Below are positions 24,476 through 37,986 of a stretch of 64,000 nucleotides of DNA, in pieces; position 1 is the stretch's first letter, and the number at the start of each line of letters is the position of its first letter. A program made the position numbers and the translations under genes. Location of the stretch: assembly GCF_947623445.1 (NCBI RefSeq), contig NC_135243.1, positions 17,802,479-17,866,478 on the forward strand, written 5' to 3'. The notes beneath the pieces are model-generated. The model did not search any database, was not told the origin of the DNA, and saw only the letters and a list, made by a program, of their open reading frames with translations. This stretch comes from Clavelina lepadiformis (lineage: Eukaryota; Chordata; Ascidiacea; Aplousobranchia; Clavelinidae).

Positions 24476-27400
24476 ATGGACAATACTTTCGAAACTTTCG
24501 AAAAAGAATGGCAAAAACTTTTCGACGATATAAAGGTAAGACATTGGATGTTACATTTCACGAAGTGGCTCTTTCACGGTATGCAGGTCACGCGCCTGTT
24601 GTTAAAGATAGGGTGTTAGCTTAGGAGAATGGGTATGCAAAAAGTCGATTTTAGCTAAAGTGTTATTGGAGTTTTAGATTAGAAGGTAGATTTAGGTTGG
24701 GTTTAGGTCTATGTTATACCATTTAAGTTAGATTAAGAAAAATCTGTGTTGACTGTATGTCTTATATTATACTCACTGTAATTCTAATATGATCTTAGTC
24801 CGCTTAAACTTTAAAGCTTCTCGGCAAACAACAAGTTTGCAAAGACATTAGATATAGGCCTAGTTTACCTATAGTTATTGTGCTGGCAAGACAATATCTT
24901 AAAACAAAAAATACATTTCCATTAGATTGTGTGCATTATTCTACATCTGTTTGCTCTTTTTACCAGAAATGGCTACTTAACGCTGTCGGCAAATTATTAC
25001 ACAAATACTGACCAAAATTGTTGATGACTTATTTTCGCAGGTCGACTTCAATCCACAAGTCGTGTTGGTTTTAACTTTACTGCGTTACAGAAATGTATCC
25101 GTGTCTAAATTCCGCGATTGCTGTTAGTATTTCAGCTTGTCACTACCACTGTATGGATATTGTCTGCTAAGTTGTTGCTTTTTGAACCGTGTTAGCTAAA
25201 TTTTAAAGTAAAATAAGAAACAGGATATAGCTTGGCACTCATATGGTTAACTTTAAATTTTTTCGACACGAGCTTTCGCAAGCATTAGCTTGCTTTTTCA
25301 GGTGTACTGTGAAATGGCAAAAAATATTTCAAAATTGCCAGGTAAAGGTTTGCTTGGAAACAACAATCACAATTGTGACGTAATATCTACATGCATCCAA
25401 GCAATCACAAAATACTTGATGGCGTAAAAACATAAAAAGCGTTGCAAAAGCACGTGTCGAAAAATATAAAGTTAACCTTAAGAGTGCCAAACTATATCCT
25501 GTTTCTTATTGTGTAGATATTGTTATTGTAATGATCTTTTGGGCCACGACGAGGTCGCCGACAAATCGTGAACCAATGACTTATCACATTCCAATTTAAG
25601 ATTTCCTGTTTTGCAGATGACACTCCCGACCCGCAGTTCCGTTTGAAATTTCCCTCAGCAAAGATTAAAGGTATGAACGATGTCATGGTTACTCAAGTTC
25701 ACCAAGATAAAACGAGTGGAGAACTTAATGAGATTTTTCAAATTCCGCTTCTTCCAAAAGATACATTTCTCGTGGAGGTAGGTGCACGTTTGAAAAGACA
25801 AATGATACTGACGTGTCGCAATCATAATTCCAAATATGGACTAATCGAAACGTTCTAATAAGAATCTTTTAGTGTTACCTTATTTTGGAAATTTTTTAAT
25901 TTTCTTGAAGATTATTGCCCAAATCCCAAACCCTCAGAATTATATTTTTCCGATATAAATATATTCAGCACGTTTGTTCATGTTAATAACGTAGTTATGT
26001 TTTTATGAAAGCGACATCTTCATAAAATTTCTTTCTTCTTGTTATACTTGCATTTATAGCTATAAAACTATAGACAAATTGTCTGGAAAAAAGCCAACCC
26101 CAAATCATTTGCAGTACGCGACGTTTCCACGAAAGTGGTTGACTTGATTTCGCTAAACTTGCGTTTGCGTTGGTGACACCCTTGATAGAGTTCCCTGGAA
26201 TTCATAAATATCGGCCACGCCCTCATTTGTCACTACACTAACTTTATTTTTGTTTAGTGTTTGTTTATTTAGTTCAGTATTGAGCATCACTGAGTACTGA
26301 TTCGACAAGTAATATACAATTACAGATTGAGCTGTACGATGTTGACGAGTTGTTCGACGATCTTATCGGAACAATATCTTTCGACGCCATAAAAATTCCA
26401 CGTGATGAGATAGTCTCTAAAACGTTTCAATTTGATTCGGTATTTGGTAGTAAAATCATAGCATTGTAATAAGTGATCGGATCTGTTATAACAATAGTTT
26501 GTTGAGTTATTAGTAGAATGTTCTAAATATCTACTTATGTGTTATAGAAAGGAGAGTTGGACGTCCAAATTTTAAAGTCTAAACGGTAATCTACAAAATT
26601 TCAAAAATAGCGATTAGGTTATGAATTAATACATTATTTTTCCTATTTAGCCTTTATTGTATGCAGCACGTCGCCCGATTTTCGACACAATCTTGGTTTA
26701 CATAACAAGGAAAGACTTTATCGCAGAAAGCGTCTGCCGAAAGTGCACCGAGCCCTGACAAACCTGTTAGATATAAACTTTATAAAGCATGCTCCGAAAT
26801 CGATTGCGGAGGTAGAAAAGCAAAAGATATAAATTAAAAAGTTCCGGAGAATGTTCTTTGCAAATTAACTTATATGTTTATATTAAGTCTTACATAAGCT
26901 GCACTAGCTGAGGCAAAAATGTATAGCCCTTCTGTTCTAACCATCATTTATATTATAACTCGCAGACACCCGTCATTTCCTTAGTTGGATCTGGAGGTGG
27001 ATATAGAGCTGTAACTGGGATGTGTGGGGCGATGGAAGCATTAAAAGACGCTGGATTACTTGATGTCATCACATATTTTTGTGGGTTGTCGGGTTCAGCT
27101 TGGTAAATTCGTAAGAATTTTGGTTGCACTTTTTTCAAAATAACTAAAATTATAATATCTTAAGATAAAGATAAAACTAAAGAGGGTCCCATACTTGATT
27201 CGAAGTATGAGAATGCAAAGTGAAAATTTCTCGTTGTCTTGAGCCGACGGCATCATAATGAAATTTTTTTCTCTCGATCGCCCGAATAAAATACCTATAT
27301 GCAGTACTTAGAAATAATCTACAAGAGAATCGTTTAATCTAATCAGGTACATTTCAAGTGCATATGCACTTAAAGGAGCAAAAGGTGATCAACAGAACGA

Positions 27401-29915
27401 ATTTCATGAAGGACTTCGAAAGCGCATGGAAAACAATGTGTATAAGGAATTGATCAACCCGTTTACATTATCTATGTTCAAGTAATTATATAATAATTAT
27501 TCTTTTTATATTTATATTTTATTCTTTCCTGGACTTTGATTCGAATTTAAACATTTTTCGGAAATTTAGTTATAACAATTTCCTAGATAAAAATTTATTT
27601 GGCAGAAATTATCTGAAATCCACCAAGAAGAAATTTCACCAACCGTACACGATGGTTGATTACTTTCCCGGGTTCCTCATCGGTAAAGAACTCTTTGGAG
27701 AAAAGGTGAGAAGCTGTAGTTAAAGTTCTACAACCACAATGCATATTTTTACAACGCCACCTCAGAAAGAGAAAATTAAAATTTATCGCCTGCATGTATG
27801 TTGGCAGCACCTCGATCTCACTTTGAGTGACATGGAAGTTTATGTACAAGATGGTGATGTCCCTCTTCCGCTCATGGTTTCGTTGTTGGTCAAGTCAAAA
27901 AAATCAGCAGCAGCCTTCAGTGGTAATAAAAGCATACTAACCCCATTAAGAATAAATAATTTCTTATTAACTCCTTATTTGTCCCAAAGTTATACAATAA
28001 TTAAAGTGTAAAAATTAAATTTTAATGTTTGTCTTATCTAGCTTACATTGAGCACTCTCCTTTCGAAACCAACATTCCAAGCTATGGTATCGGCGTTTCT
28101 CCGGAAAACTTCGGATCAGCATGGTGTGCAGGTTATTTGGTCAAAAAACAACCTGAAGTTCCTCTCCATTTTATTGTCGGAATCACGGGATGCGCCTTTG
28201 CAATTCTTCTCAATCAGTATGCAAAATACGGAGGAGAAATACAGAAAGAATTGGTAGAATTCATCGGTTTGTTTAACTGTTCGTGTTCCAGAAATTCAGA
28301 TTTGGCTGAAGGTTTGTCAGCTTTCAAAACTGTGCATATAATTGCGTTGTTACAGACAAGGAAAGAATAAAAGGAAGGTTTCGCCACGAACGGCCCTTAA
28401 CTTCCGACAACCTTTCAGCTAGCTGCGCTTATGAGGTTCGTTCACCAGTAGCGAACGCTGCGAGTTCAGCGTCGTTGACTGGAAGTGCGATGGCGTCTAT
28501 TGACATACATTCTCATGTTGTAGAAAAATTACGTATTATCGCAAAAGATTTAGGGTAGGTATTGTAAAGTAGTCTGTATAATTTTAATTATTGATGAGGG
28601 AGCTGTGTGTGAAATGTGCTTTATTTAGTGCATGGAAGCTGTTTACAGAAAGAAAAGGAAGAACGGGACTAATTTTCAACATTGCATTGTCTCTAACATC
28701 CATTCAGAGACGAAATCTCAATCCATTAAAGAAAATAGACCATTCGATCGGTAAAACTGTTGTAGACAAAACTGATATTGCTGATGCAGTTCTGCAATAT
28801 TTCAAGCTATAAGTACTTCCATACTTGTTTAGGTGAGCAACAAAAAGAAATGCTGGGTGCAGTGGGCAGGGAAAACTTAAAGAAAACTATTCCAATACAC
28901 AAGAAAACTATATCTGTGGCTGATGCCGGTAGGAAAACCAGAAATCAATAGAAACAATACGCAATTCAGATCACCAAGATTATAATTAAGTTTTTTCCAG
29001 GAATATGGAAAAATGTACCAACAGATATTGTTCTTCGACCTCAACGAACAAGTGACTTGCTTATTGTGATGGACTTTACAGCTTACGAATCTGACAGCAA
29101 TTTCAACTACAATGTGAGAATAAATATTGTGCCGTTACGAAACCGATAATTTAATCCTTTACTAATAATACAGTATTTCTGAATGAAACTTTAGCCAGTT
29201 TTGGCTGCATCAACACACGCTTTGCAAACTGGTCTGAAATTCCCTCACATTGATTTTGAAGAAGTTGCAAATTTGCCACCGAAAGAATTCCATATTTTTC
29301 CCAGCAGAGAATACGATTGTCCGACAGTTATTTGGTTTACATTATGCAACAAAAAGTTTAAAAGTTTATCTGATTACAAACCGCGGTCAACAGAGAAACC
29401 AAGTAAGTTTTTGTTTAATTATAACAAATAAAATAAGTTATAACATTATACAATTTGGTTCATTATTATCAAAGAAATATTACAAGATGCAACATAAAGG
29501 AAAATGTTTTAATCAGGAGGCAAGAACAAAAAGTTCAACGATTTTCCTGTACATGACAAGGGTACGAATTATGGGACCTTGAACTTTCAATACGAAAATT
29601 ATCATTTCGACCAACTTCGTGAACTGATGTACTACAATGTATCAAGTCATATTGAGGTTATACCATAGTGTTAACAAAATATAACGTGATTAGCATAGAA
29701 TGTAAGGCTTAATATTTTGTTAAGTTTATCAGATAGTTTTGCCGATATGCTTAGTTTTACTTGGCTTGGTGTTAGTCCAAAACTGGCTGGATATCCAGCT
29801 TATCTACACATACTTAATAAATACCCAAAAATATATTTAGGAAATTAAAATGGAGCTTGTCAATGCGATTAAAAGAAAAAGACAGAGACTTGAAACGATG
29901 GATTTTTCTACATAA
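24476..29915 (+). CDS. PLA2G4A-like: Cytosolic phospholipase A2 (group IV), paralogue 2
   Basis: Same predicted reaction as its upstream paralogue. Eighteen in-phase exons give 766 aa: 24476-24535, 25041-25122, 25617-25777, 26326-26439, 26548-26585, 26667-26811, 26966-27102, 27347-27481, 27570-27705, 27808-27922, 28042-28266, 28356-28554, 28629-28750, 28833-28928, 29001-29113, 29195-29402, 29517-29656, 29841-29915. The C2 domain keeps Ca-binding acids in DTPDP and YDVDELFDD. Catalytic features are GSGGGYR (Arg about 214), GLSGS (Ser about 242) and the Asp of MDF (about 613). Intron positions and phases match paralogue 1 through the C2 and catalytic halves, showing tandem duplication. The linker (28356-28554) is one exon here and lacks the SP repeats. 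Exon 9 adds roughly 12 residues next to paralogue 1. The donor after 28750 is preferred because reading on meets a stop. Confidence 0.93.
24620..24696 (+). repeat. Dispersed repeat copy 2 (pair with 5132-5200)
   Basis: In intron 1 of cPLA2 paralogue 2, this segment contains AGAATGGGTATGCAAAAAGT and an AT-rich tail similar to the copy in the SLC7 gene. The two copies are in the same orientation on the window. Confidence 0.4.
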
Positions 29916-32900
29916 CCATTTATTATATACCTCTGATATACCACAGTGGTTAAATCTGTATTCAGTAAATTTTTGCCGCAAATTTTTTAACAATATTAAC
30001 TGTTCTGAAAATTATTAATTATTAATTCGTTACAAAAATTGTGTGAAATTTTACGGCATGACAAATGCTAATAGTAAGTTATAAGCATTTAATATTTATT
30101 GTTTTTACTGATAACGTAAACATACTTATTTTAATTTTTCATATCGTTCAATACTCAATGCCTATATTTAACAAAATTTTTTTGTAGCAATTTGTTGCAA
30201 TAATAGCATAAAATGCAGAAATATTTATTTTTATTAACTAACATGTTTCATAATTTACACTAGTCCGACATGTCAGGTCCGAAACATGTTAAACAATAAA
30301 AAAAGGAATGTTTCTGCAGTTGTTATTATTGCAAAAATTTTGTATAGTAAGACCATTTCAATTCTCCCCAAGTTATATTACAATTTCATTGTGAATGGAA
30401 CTATACGAGTAGCCTATTTTAATTTAGTGCATAATTATGAGCGAATACAGTTTAAAAAGGATATGTAATTGTATAAAACATAAAGATCCTAACTATTCCT
30501 ACCTCTGTTTTAATTTATCATGATCAATAAAAGTAATTATCGAAGTGGATTTCAACGTTTCTGAGTTACAAAGAATTTATATTTATCTTGTGCTGTACAG
30601 TAAATGCTAGAGTTTGGATTAAGGATGTTTTGTTCTTAGAGGGCAGCAAGGAGTAAGAACGTACTTCCTTACAAATAAAAAAATTATTACCAACCAAACA
30701 TATAGCATTAATGTGTTTGTGTTCCAAACTTTCAACATTAAACAAATGAATTGAATTAACTTAAATAAAATTTAGTGTATAACGTTTGACTGATGTGCAT
30801 AGTCTCTACATCCTTATCTGCTATGTGCCAAGCAGAGAATTTCTCCAAAAAAATAATGTCACACCGTGATATTAATGAAAATCTTTTAGTAACTTGCAAA
30901 ATTAAGGTGATCGCTTCTTTTTGTGACAGGCGTCTATAACATTAAAGTTGTGTCGCATTCTATGCTGGTGTGTTTCAGTGCCAACACGCCATTACACCAA
31001 GTCAAACAAGATCAAACTAATTACAGGGCACATACTCCTACATGATGAAGAAGAGACATTTGATCCGATATGGGTAAGAAGAAATAAATAACCCACTATT
31101 TAATTATCCATTACGGATGAAGAGAAGCTTTGTTTGTGTTTCCTATTCATGCTCAGAAGATGTGAAGCGAAGTGTAAGCGGTATCCCGTTGATGGCTTCA
31201 GTTTATAAAATAAGCACTTATTGCCACTTGTTGTTGGTAAATGTGTGCGTGACCATAAAATAGAAACAATAACCTTTCCTTGTTGATAGGAATAAAAGTG
31301 TTTATTTGACTTTCTAGCCATCTCCCATCAAAGGCTATCGAGTATCAGTCGTGTTTGCTACATCAATAAAAACGGGCGACTAGCAACAGCCTTATAATGC
31401 GCAGTTAAATCTGCGACTCGAGTGTGTAAATCAACACCGTTACGCTCCTTTAACGTTTATGCTTAAAAGTGTGCTCTATAAATATGCAGACCCACGTGCC
31501 GGGTAAAGTTTTGTTTCAGCGACTAACACTATCAAGCTAATACACTTGATATAGCTTTAGATGTGACGTATAAACTAAAGAATTCATCAACAATCAAGTA
31601 CTTTCGGGCACGTCCTATTTACTAAAACCATACCATATCGTGCCTATAGAGTATAGAGTATGCCTGTATGTGGCATTTAATAATACATCTAAGGTAACGT
31701 TTCAGCTGGAATACGTTGCGTAACTTTCGTCCATTTTGTCGTTTTCGTGCTCAGTGTGGTGGCAAATTTACGTTCAGCGCGCCGACGTTCTAACGAAACT
31801 GCAAAAGAATCTTTTAATAAGATCGGCGTCAAAAGGATCTTTTGTGTTATATTTGAGACCGCGAAACCAGCCAAAGTAGATAGACATGTTAAAATGCGGT
31901 AGACAATCAATGAAAACATGAAATGTATATCCCGGTTAGAAAAGACAGTTGCTTTGATTTATGTCTAAACAAAAGGATCAGAAGGTTGGCCTTTACGGCC
32001 GTTTGATAAGACATGTAAAATTACTAGAAGAGAAAAGCAGCACACAAATTTTGCTAAACCGAATTACCAAACACGTGGAAATACATGTATAAATACAATA
32101 AGTGATTCGATTTTACAAGCTGTTTGACAAACGAAAATACCAATTTTTCATGTCGTTCCTTTATACTCTACGTGATACTAGGTGTGTCATTTGCTTGTAA
32201 TTCGCAGAAAAGTCACGTGCCTTAACAACTGTAACTTTGACTAGGCCAAGCAGTTTTTGGTAATATCCCATAAAATGCCTATACAGAAAATAGCCTTTGA
32301 TCTGAACTGAAAGTTTAAGAAAGTGTTTTTATATTTTAGCAGAAATTTTCAAAAGTATGGATAGTAAAGGGTAAGTATAAACAATTTAAAAACATCTAAA
32401 CACTAAGATAACGGATGAAGCGAAATAAATTTTATCTCCAATACTGAAGTGTTAATTGATTAAGTCTTATACAGATTGGTTATCTATATTCTATAATCTA
32501 TATAATACAACCATTTTTTGTATACATGCATTTTTGCGTTTGCGCAAAATACGTTAATGTCTTCGTGTCTGTCTATAAATGAAACAGTTATAGATGAATT
32601 GAAGTACAAAACAAACAAAAAAACATTTGTCGTATGAAATATTTTTAAAAACGGAGTTTTTGTCAGTCTTTCGCCTTTTTCACCAACATGCATAGATTCT
32701 GACGTAACCGTTTATAATGGATGCTCAGTTTCACCTTTTTGTACAGGTTATACCTTATACCTTTACTTCTTTGTGTATACTCAAAACCTTATACGTAGTT
32801 TTAACGGCCCAACGCTATTTACAAATCCGGCTGTGGTCATTTCTACCCAATATAGCTTTATCTTAAACTGCAAGCGGGTGCACACTCCCTGAACTCAGAT

Positions 32901-35900
32901 GCACGGGCGTGTATTATATTTGTGTTGAGGTCAGACGTTAACCGCAAAACGTTTGAACAGTGTTTTAGCATGTTGAAGATGTAGCGCACGGCCATAAAAG
33001 ACCATTGATATTTTAAATATAAACATTCTTTAAGTCTTACAATATTTACAAAACAAAGCCTTGTACTGCACGAAGGTCTGTACCCACCTTCCGACACTCC
33101 TTTGAGACAAGTTTATCAGTAGACACAACACTGACTTCAAAATTTATTTTTGAACTGCCAACTGCGACACTCCCGCCGTTTCTGAAGATAGAGTGGATTG
33201 CGAGGAAAAATAGAATGGGCATAACGGTATTCATGGTTTCATCTTCAATGAAAGAACAGGCTTCCGTTTACTTTCCAAAGCAAAAGGTTTTTCAGATTAA
33301 TACAAAAATTTCTGGAAACCTCGGTAAGCCTTTGCTGTTATTAACCAAAATGAGCCAAAATTGATAAAATTATAGCAGCCTGTAATCATGAAGCGTACAT
33401 CGGTATATGGATCAGATATCCATTTATCTACAGTATACCAGTGACACGATGATGCATTTTGTCGTGCTCTTACATCCTCCGTGAAATTGGACCGATCTTT
33501 GCCCTCAAATGCATCTATGTTGTCAGGAAACGTGCATGTAGCTAACCATATTCATAAACTCCAAATCTTACTGATGTATGCATTTACCAACGCCCTGGTC
33601 TCTTATCTTAACCGATTTAGGTTAAATAAAGGTGAAGTTGTGTAAGCAGCAACATACCGATGAAGTTTACGTCACAGACGAACTTGCATTTATAAATTCT
33701 TAAACATTTCACTGCTGCCTGAAAATAAATTCTGTAGGAAAACGATAGTAGGGTTAGTCTTAAGTAACGATACGAAGGGCAACATTTTTGAGTGACATAA
33801 ACTCTAATAGCAGATTGAATACCAAGCATATGCTTTATCACACTTTGACAACAAAACAACATTTGGACGAGAGAAAACACGCAAACAACAATCATCATTT
33901 CGATGGTTGGTACAAAGTCAAAATGGCGTCGCTTAAAATAACTTAATGTACCAAGTTAAAGCAATGATATGTTCTGTTAGACGTCAAAGAGAGGCAGAAT
34001 GTAGGAAATTGTTCAAGTGATGCAACAGGATTCCGCTTTGACGGAGTAAGTTGAGTTCGAAATTTGAATTGACGCTCTCATTTCATTGAAATCATAAACG
34101 TAACTATAATTGTTGATTAAAAGTGTTTAAATGACACGTATATAGGCTAGTATGTGTTCATTGGACTATATATTAACTACAGATTACTGGTTTACTGAAG
34201 AGTTCCCGTCGATCCGTCGGCCCCCTCGTGGCACTATTCCAATTAGCGCGGCATGACCTATCGATTTACTATTTTCACGTTATTGGTTCGCCATTTTCAA
34301 TCTAATTGCGCGTTGAAGTTGTCCGATTTCCAATTCTTGCTGTGATGGATCGGCGACTTGCCGCCCATTACGTCTAATAGTTACGCTAACGACAGACGAA
34401 TTTGGCAGTAATGTACAGTGGACTCATATTGCGGACAAAAGAAGTATTTGGTTGATAAGTGTATATGGTTGTGCAATATTTCCATATATTCAGTGCCAAA
34501 TTGGATTAAATAGTCAAAATAATTACAGATGATAAAACCTTACAGCATAACAACAAACCAAACTTTGTCGACAACAGAAATTCGTTCAAAACGTATTTCT
34601 CCTATCTGGAATGACCAGCGGGCGATAAAACGAAAAGACTTCTTACAAGTGTGCACGTTTACTTAAGGCTTATGGCCGCCAGCGCAATCGGCCAGCGGGA
34701 TGAGCGTGCTGTTTGCCGAAGCTTACCCTGTATCGAGATACAATGTTTTTTCAATGTTTATCAGAATGCTGTCATGGAACTTTCAAATAAAAAATAGCTT
34801 TCGTTAGGATAAGGTTAGTAATCCACGGATGTTAGTTAATCGTTTAATAATAAATAAATGAGCTACTGCTTTTACTCAATCGAGAAAACCTGAAAAATAA
34901 TGCTGCGTTGCTTGTAACTCAACGTAGACTTGCCTTGTTTCCTGTCGACGTACAAATTTGACGATAATCGACGCTATACGACGATTAATTCGAAAACCAT
35001 AACTAAAACTTCCGTTATTTCACGTTTTAATGAGTTAGTTACAATAAAACGTACAGACCTTCACTTGCTCGGTTACGTAGCGGTGAGACTGAAATTAATT
35101 ATTAATTGTTTACTTTGTAGAAATGTTGACTGTCTGTCGGGATAAAGTAACATCGCGGTGAATATATTTCCATGCTGATTGGTTAACACAAGTCTAACTA
35201 ATGTCAATGACCTTAAAATTTCCGACACCGAGTAGTTGTTTAGGGGAGAAATGACTTGATGCGCTTTCTGAAGAGTGACTTCGTCAATAAGAAGTCTTTT
35301 CTGTAGGAAAAGAGAGCACTTTTTCACAGCGGAAAATTACTAATTCTGGAAAGATATTTTTGCACATAAATTGCGCGATTTAAATCATTTGAAAACAACG
35401 TTGTCGTTTAATCCTTATGTATTTATAGAGTTAAAAATGTAATCGGCGCGGTGTGGTCAATCACGATTTTTCATAGCGCTGTTGTATCTCGATATTTTAT
35501 CTATGAAGTGAACGTAAAGTGCCGATGCATTTATGCGTATAAAAGCATGAAAACGTAGCTTACTATAGAATTCGATTGCGTTGCAATCGATATTGGCAAC
35601 AAAGAAAGGTATACAATCCCGTAAAACAACAACGTCAGTATCTACTATAAATATACAGCTTCTACGTTAAATCACGACTTTTATACCTTGTGTGACTATC
35701 AACGTAACGCATCAGATATAATACGTAAATGTCAGTAACTCTTTGCTGAACTTTCTGAATTAGAAGACGCAATGTTTGATTGACAGGCTACGAGTGCTCG
35801 CAAAAAAGGTAGCAAGCTTTTATACGCAGCGGACCGGACACGAAACCCGTCATATTCTTATGGCTGAAGATAAACGCTTATTTAGAGAAGGAAAATGTAT

Positions 35901-37986
35901 AAACATTTAACTCAGTTATAAGCATTATGAAAAGAGAATCTGGCGAGTTTGCTTTTTGTAAATAATCACCAATATTTTTATTTAGTTTTCAAAAGTATAG
36001 CTGTTTGTTTTCTTTATTTTGGAACGTGACAACCATTTTATACTAAACATATACCAAATGCCTTAGACAAGACAGTGCGCCTGATTATTGTTAAAATCTC
36101 TTAGTGTAAGCATTAACTGCATGTTATGATTAAAAAAATCACAACAAAAATTTAAAAATTAGCCAAGTCCATCCATCAAAGAAATTTAAGGAATTTCATT
36201 TAGTTGACAACATAACAATGTGGTTGAAGTATGGCTTGTTGTGACAATAACTATAAAGATTGTTTACTAAAAGCGTCCTTGTACTTATATGGTACTTTCT
36301 GCTGTAATTAACGCCGAAATGACAAGGTTAGGCTTAGACAAGTGGTTGAGATAATTTCAAGAAAAGGAAAAGCGAAAGAGGGAGAATTTTCGCGAAGTCT
36401 GCGGTTTTTAATCCAGGGTTAGAAGACAATGAATCGATTCCTCACAAATCCCATCCATCAAAAGACTAAACCAGTGTTTTGAATAAATGCTCTTCCATTT
36501 TCCTTCTTGCTCGCCCTAAGCCAGCGGTTCTTAAACTTTTTTGAGCGCGACCCAAATCTGAGTTTCATGATCACCTCACGACCCAAACCTATGTCGCGAC
36601 CCATTTTAATGTCCTATAGACCTATATTATATTATATTAACCTATGTCGCGACCCACCTATGTCACTATGTCGCGACCCATTTTCTGACCCTCCGCGACC
36701 CATGTTTGGGTCGCGACCCATACTTTAAGAACCCCTGCCCTAAGCGATGGCGTTATTAAAGCCGGGTGATGAGAAAGTAGAGGACATGTCATAACCTAAT
36801 GGGGCAACCGCAGCGGTTTCACGATGCACGCAAATGTTTAAGGTTTAATGCTATCAAAGGTTTTGGCTGGAATGTTCACAATGCTGCTATAAGTATGGAG
36901 AAAGCCCATTGAGTCGCGATCTTTTGTAAGGTGAACAACATAAATATTTTGTCCCAAATATTGCCTTAGCACTGCGGCTATCCCTCAGCATATCGCTGTA
37001 AAGAAAACTGACAAACTACTGTATTAGTACCGAACACGTTTTAATGATTTTAGGTGTTTTTCTGCTTTTGCTTTTTATGACGAGCAGTATTCTAGTTTTA
37101 AATCATAAGATGGAGTCTTTTTGCGGTAACTATCATGAACGACTTTAACTCTTGATATACCTTGGATCAGTGCAATGTGTATGGACTTTTCTTGCTCTGC
37201 AAACATATGGATCTACACACTTTTTGACATTATAAATAATTCTTGTTGCAAACGTCAATTGAAAAGTATAATCGGCCATACAAAGCCAATTTATTCCAAT
37301 CATAACTTCCCAATAATCGGCTGTAAACATTCTTATGTCCTTTTTACTGCAATATTCTTTTGACCAATGCTATTTTCAAATCCTTTTAAAACAACGTGAA
37401 ATAAGACAATTGGCACTCTCACCAATCGTTTCGTCTCTGGCAACGCGGTGCAAGTCAGTTGAATTTCCGGTTAAAGTAAAAGATCAAAGAATAAATGTAC
37501 GTTTTTCATTTAAAACTATAAAATGCGTACGACACTACTGTGGAATGCACACTAATTTCACAAACATATAGTATCAGTTATTTTTGCGTGTTTTCTGTAA
37601 TAGTTCCACCAATCGCCTTTAGCGGACAGACTAAGTTAAGCGTACAGAGTTTTTCTCTCTTTTCTCTTTTTTCTTGAGAATGAGTTCGTGCTACTGGTAA
37701 AAGATCTGGGAAGTAAAATAGCCGCGGCGTATCAGTACGGACAAATAACGCGTCAAATTTAATTTTTGTAGCTGACAGGTGCAATTGTCACTCATTTTAG
37801 TTTATGTATTACTGGAAACGCAAATATTGGCTGCAAGCGAACCAGGATAGAATGGTTTTGCTTATTTTCCGTTTTAGTATATTTTCTAACATAACAGTTG
37901 TCGTTTCAGATCGAGTTAAGTTTGCTGTAAAAGATACTGTATACCTACAAACTGCAATTGATAAGCTACTTTCTTTGTTTAAAAAA
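29916..37986. other. 8-kb gene-poor region upstream of the Iroquois gene
   Basis: No confident gene was found. A less AT-rich block around 34200-34720 stands out from its surroundings and could be regulatory, which would fit a developmental homeobox gene, but this is inference. Two minus-strand frames begin with hydrophobic leader-like stretches (33088-33234, ending at a possible GT donor, and 31689-31919). A plus-strand frame at 30981-31073 is flanked by a TTTCAG acceptor and a GTAAGA donor. None could be joined into a gene. A hAT MITE lies at 36522-36737. Confidence 0.45.
36522..36737. mobile_element. 216-bp hAT MITE with perfect 8-bp target-site duplication
   Basis: The element starts CAGCGGTTCTTAAACTTTTT and ends TTTAAGAACCCCTG, a typical hAT terminal inverted repeat. 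It is bounded by the identical 8-mer CCCTAAGC at 36514-36521 and 36738-36745. The interior is made of repeated CGCGACCCA-type units, which are also present near the right end of the hAT copy at 1525-2877 (GCGACCCAGGG). No coding sequence is present. Confidence 0.9.
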
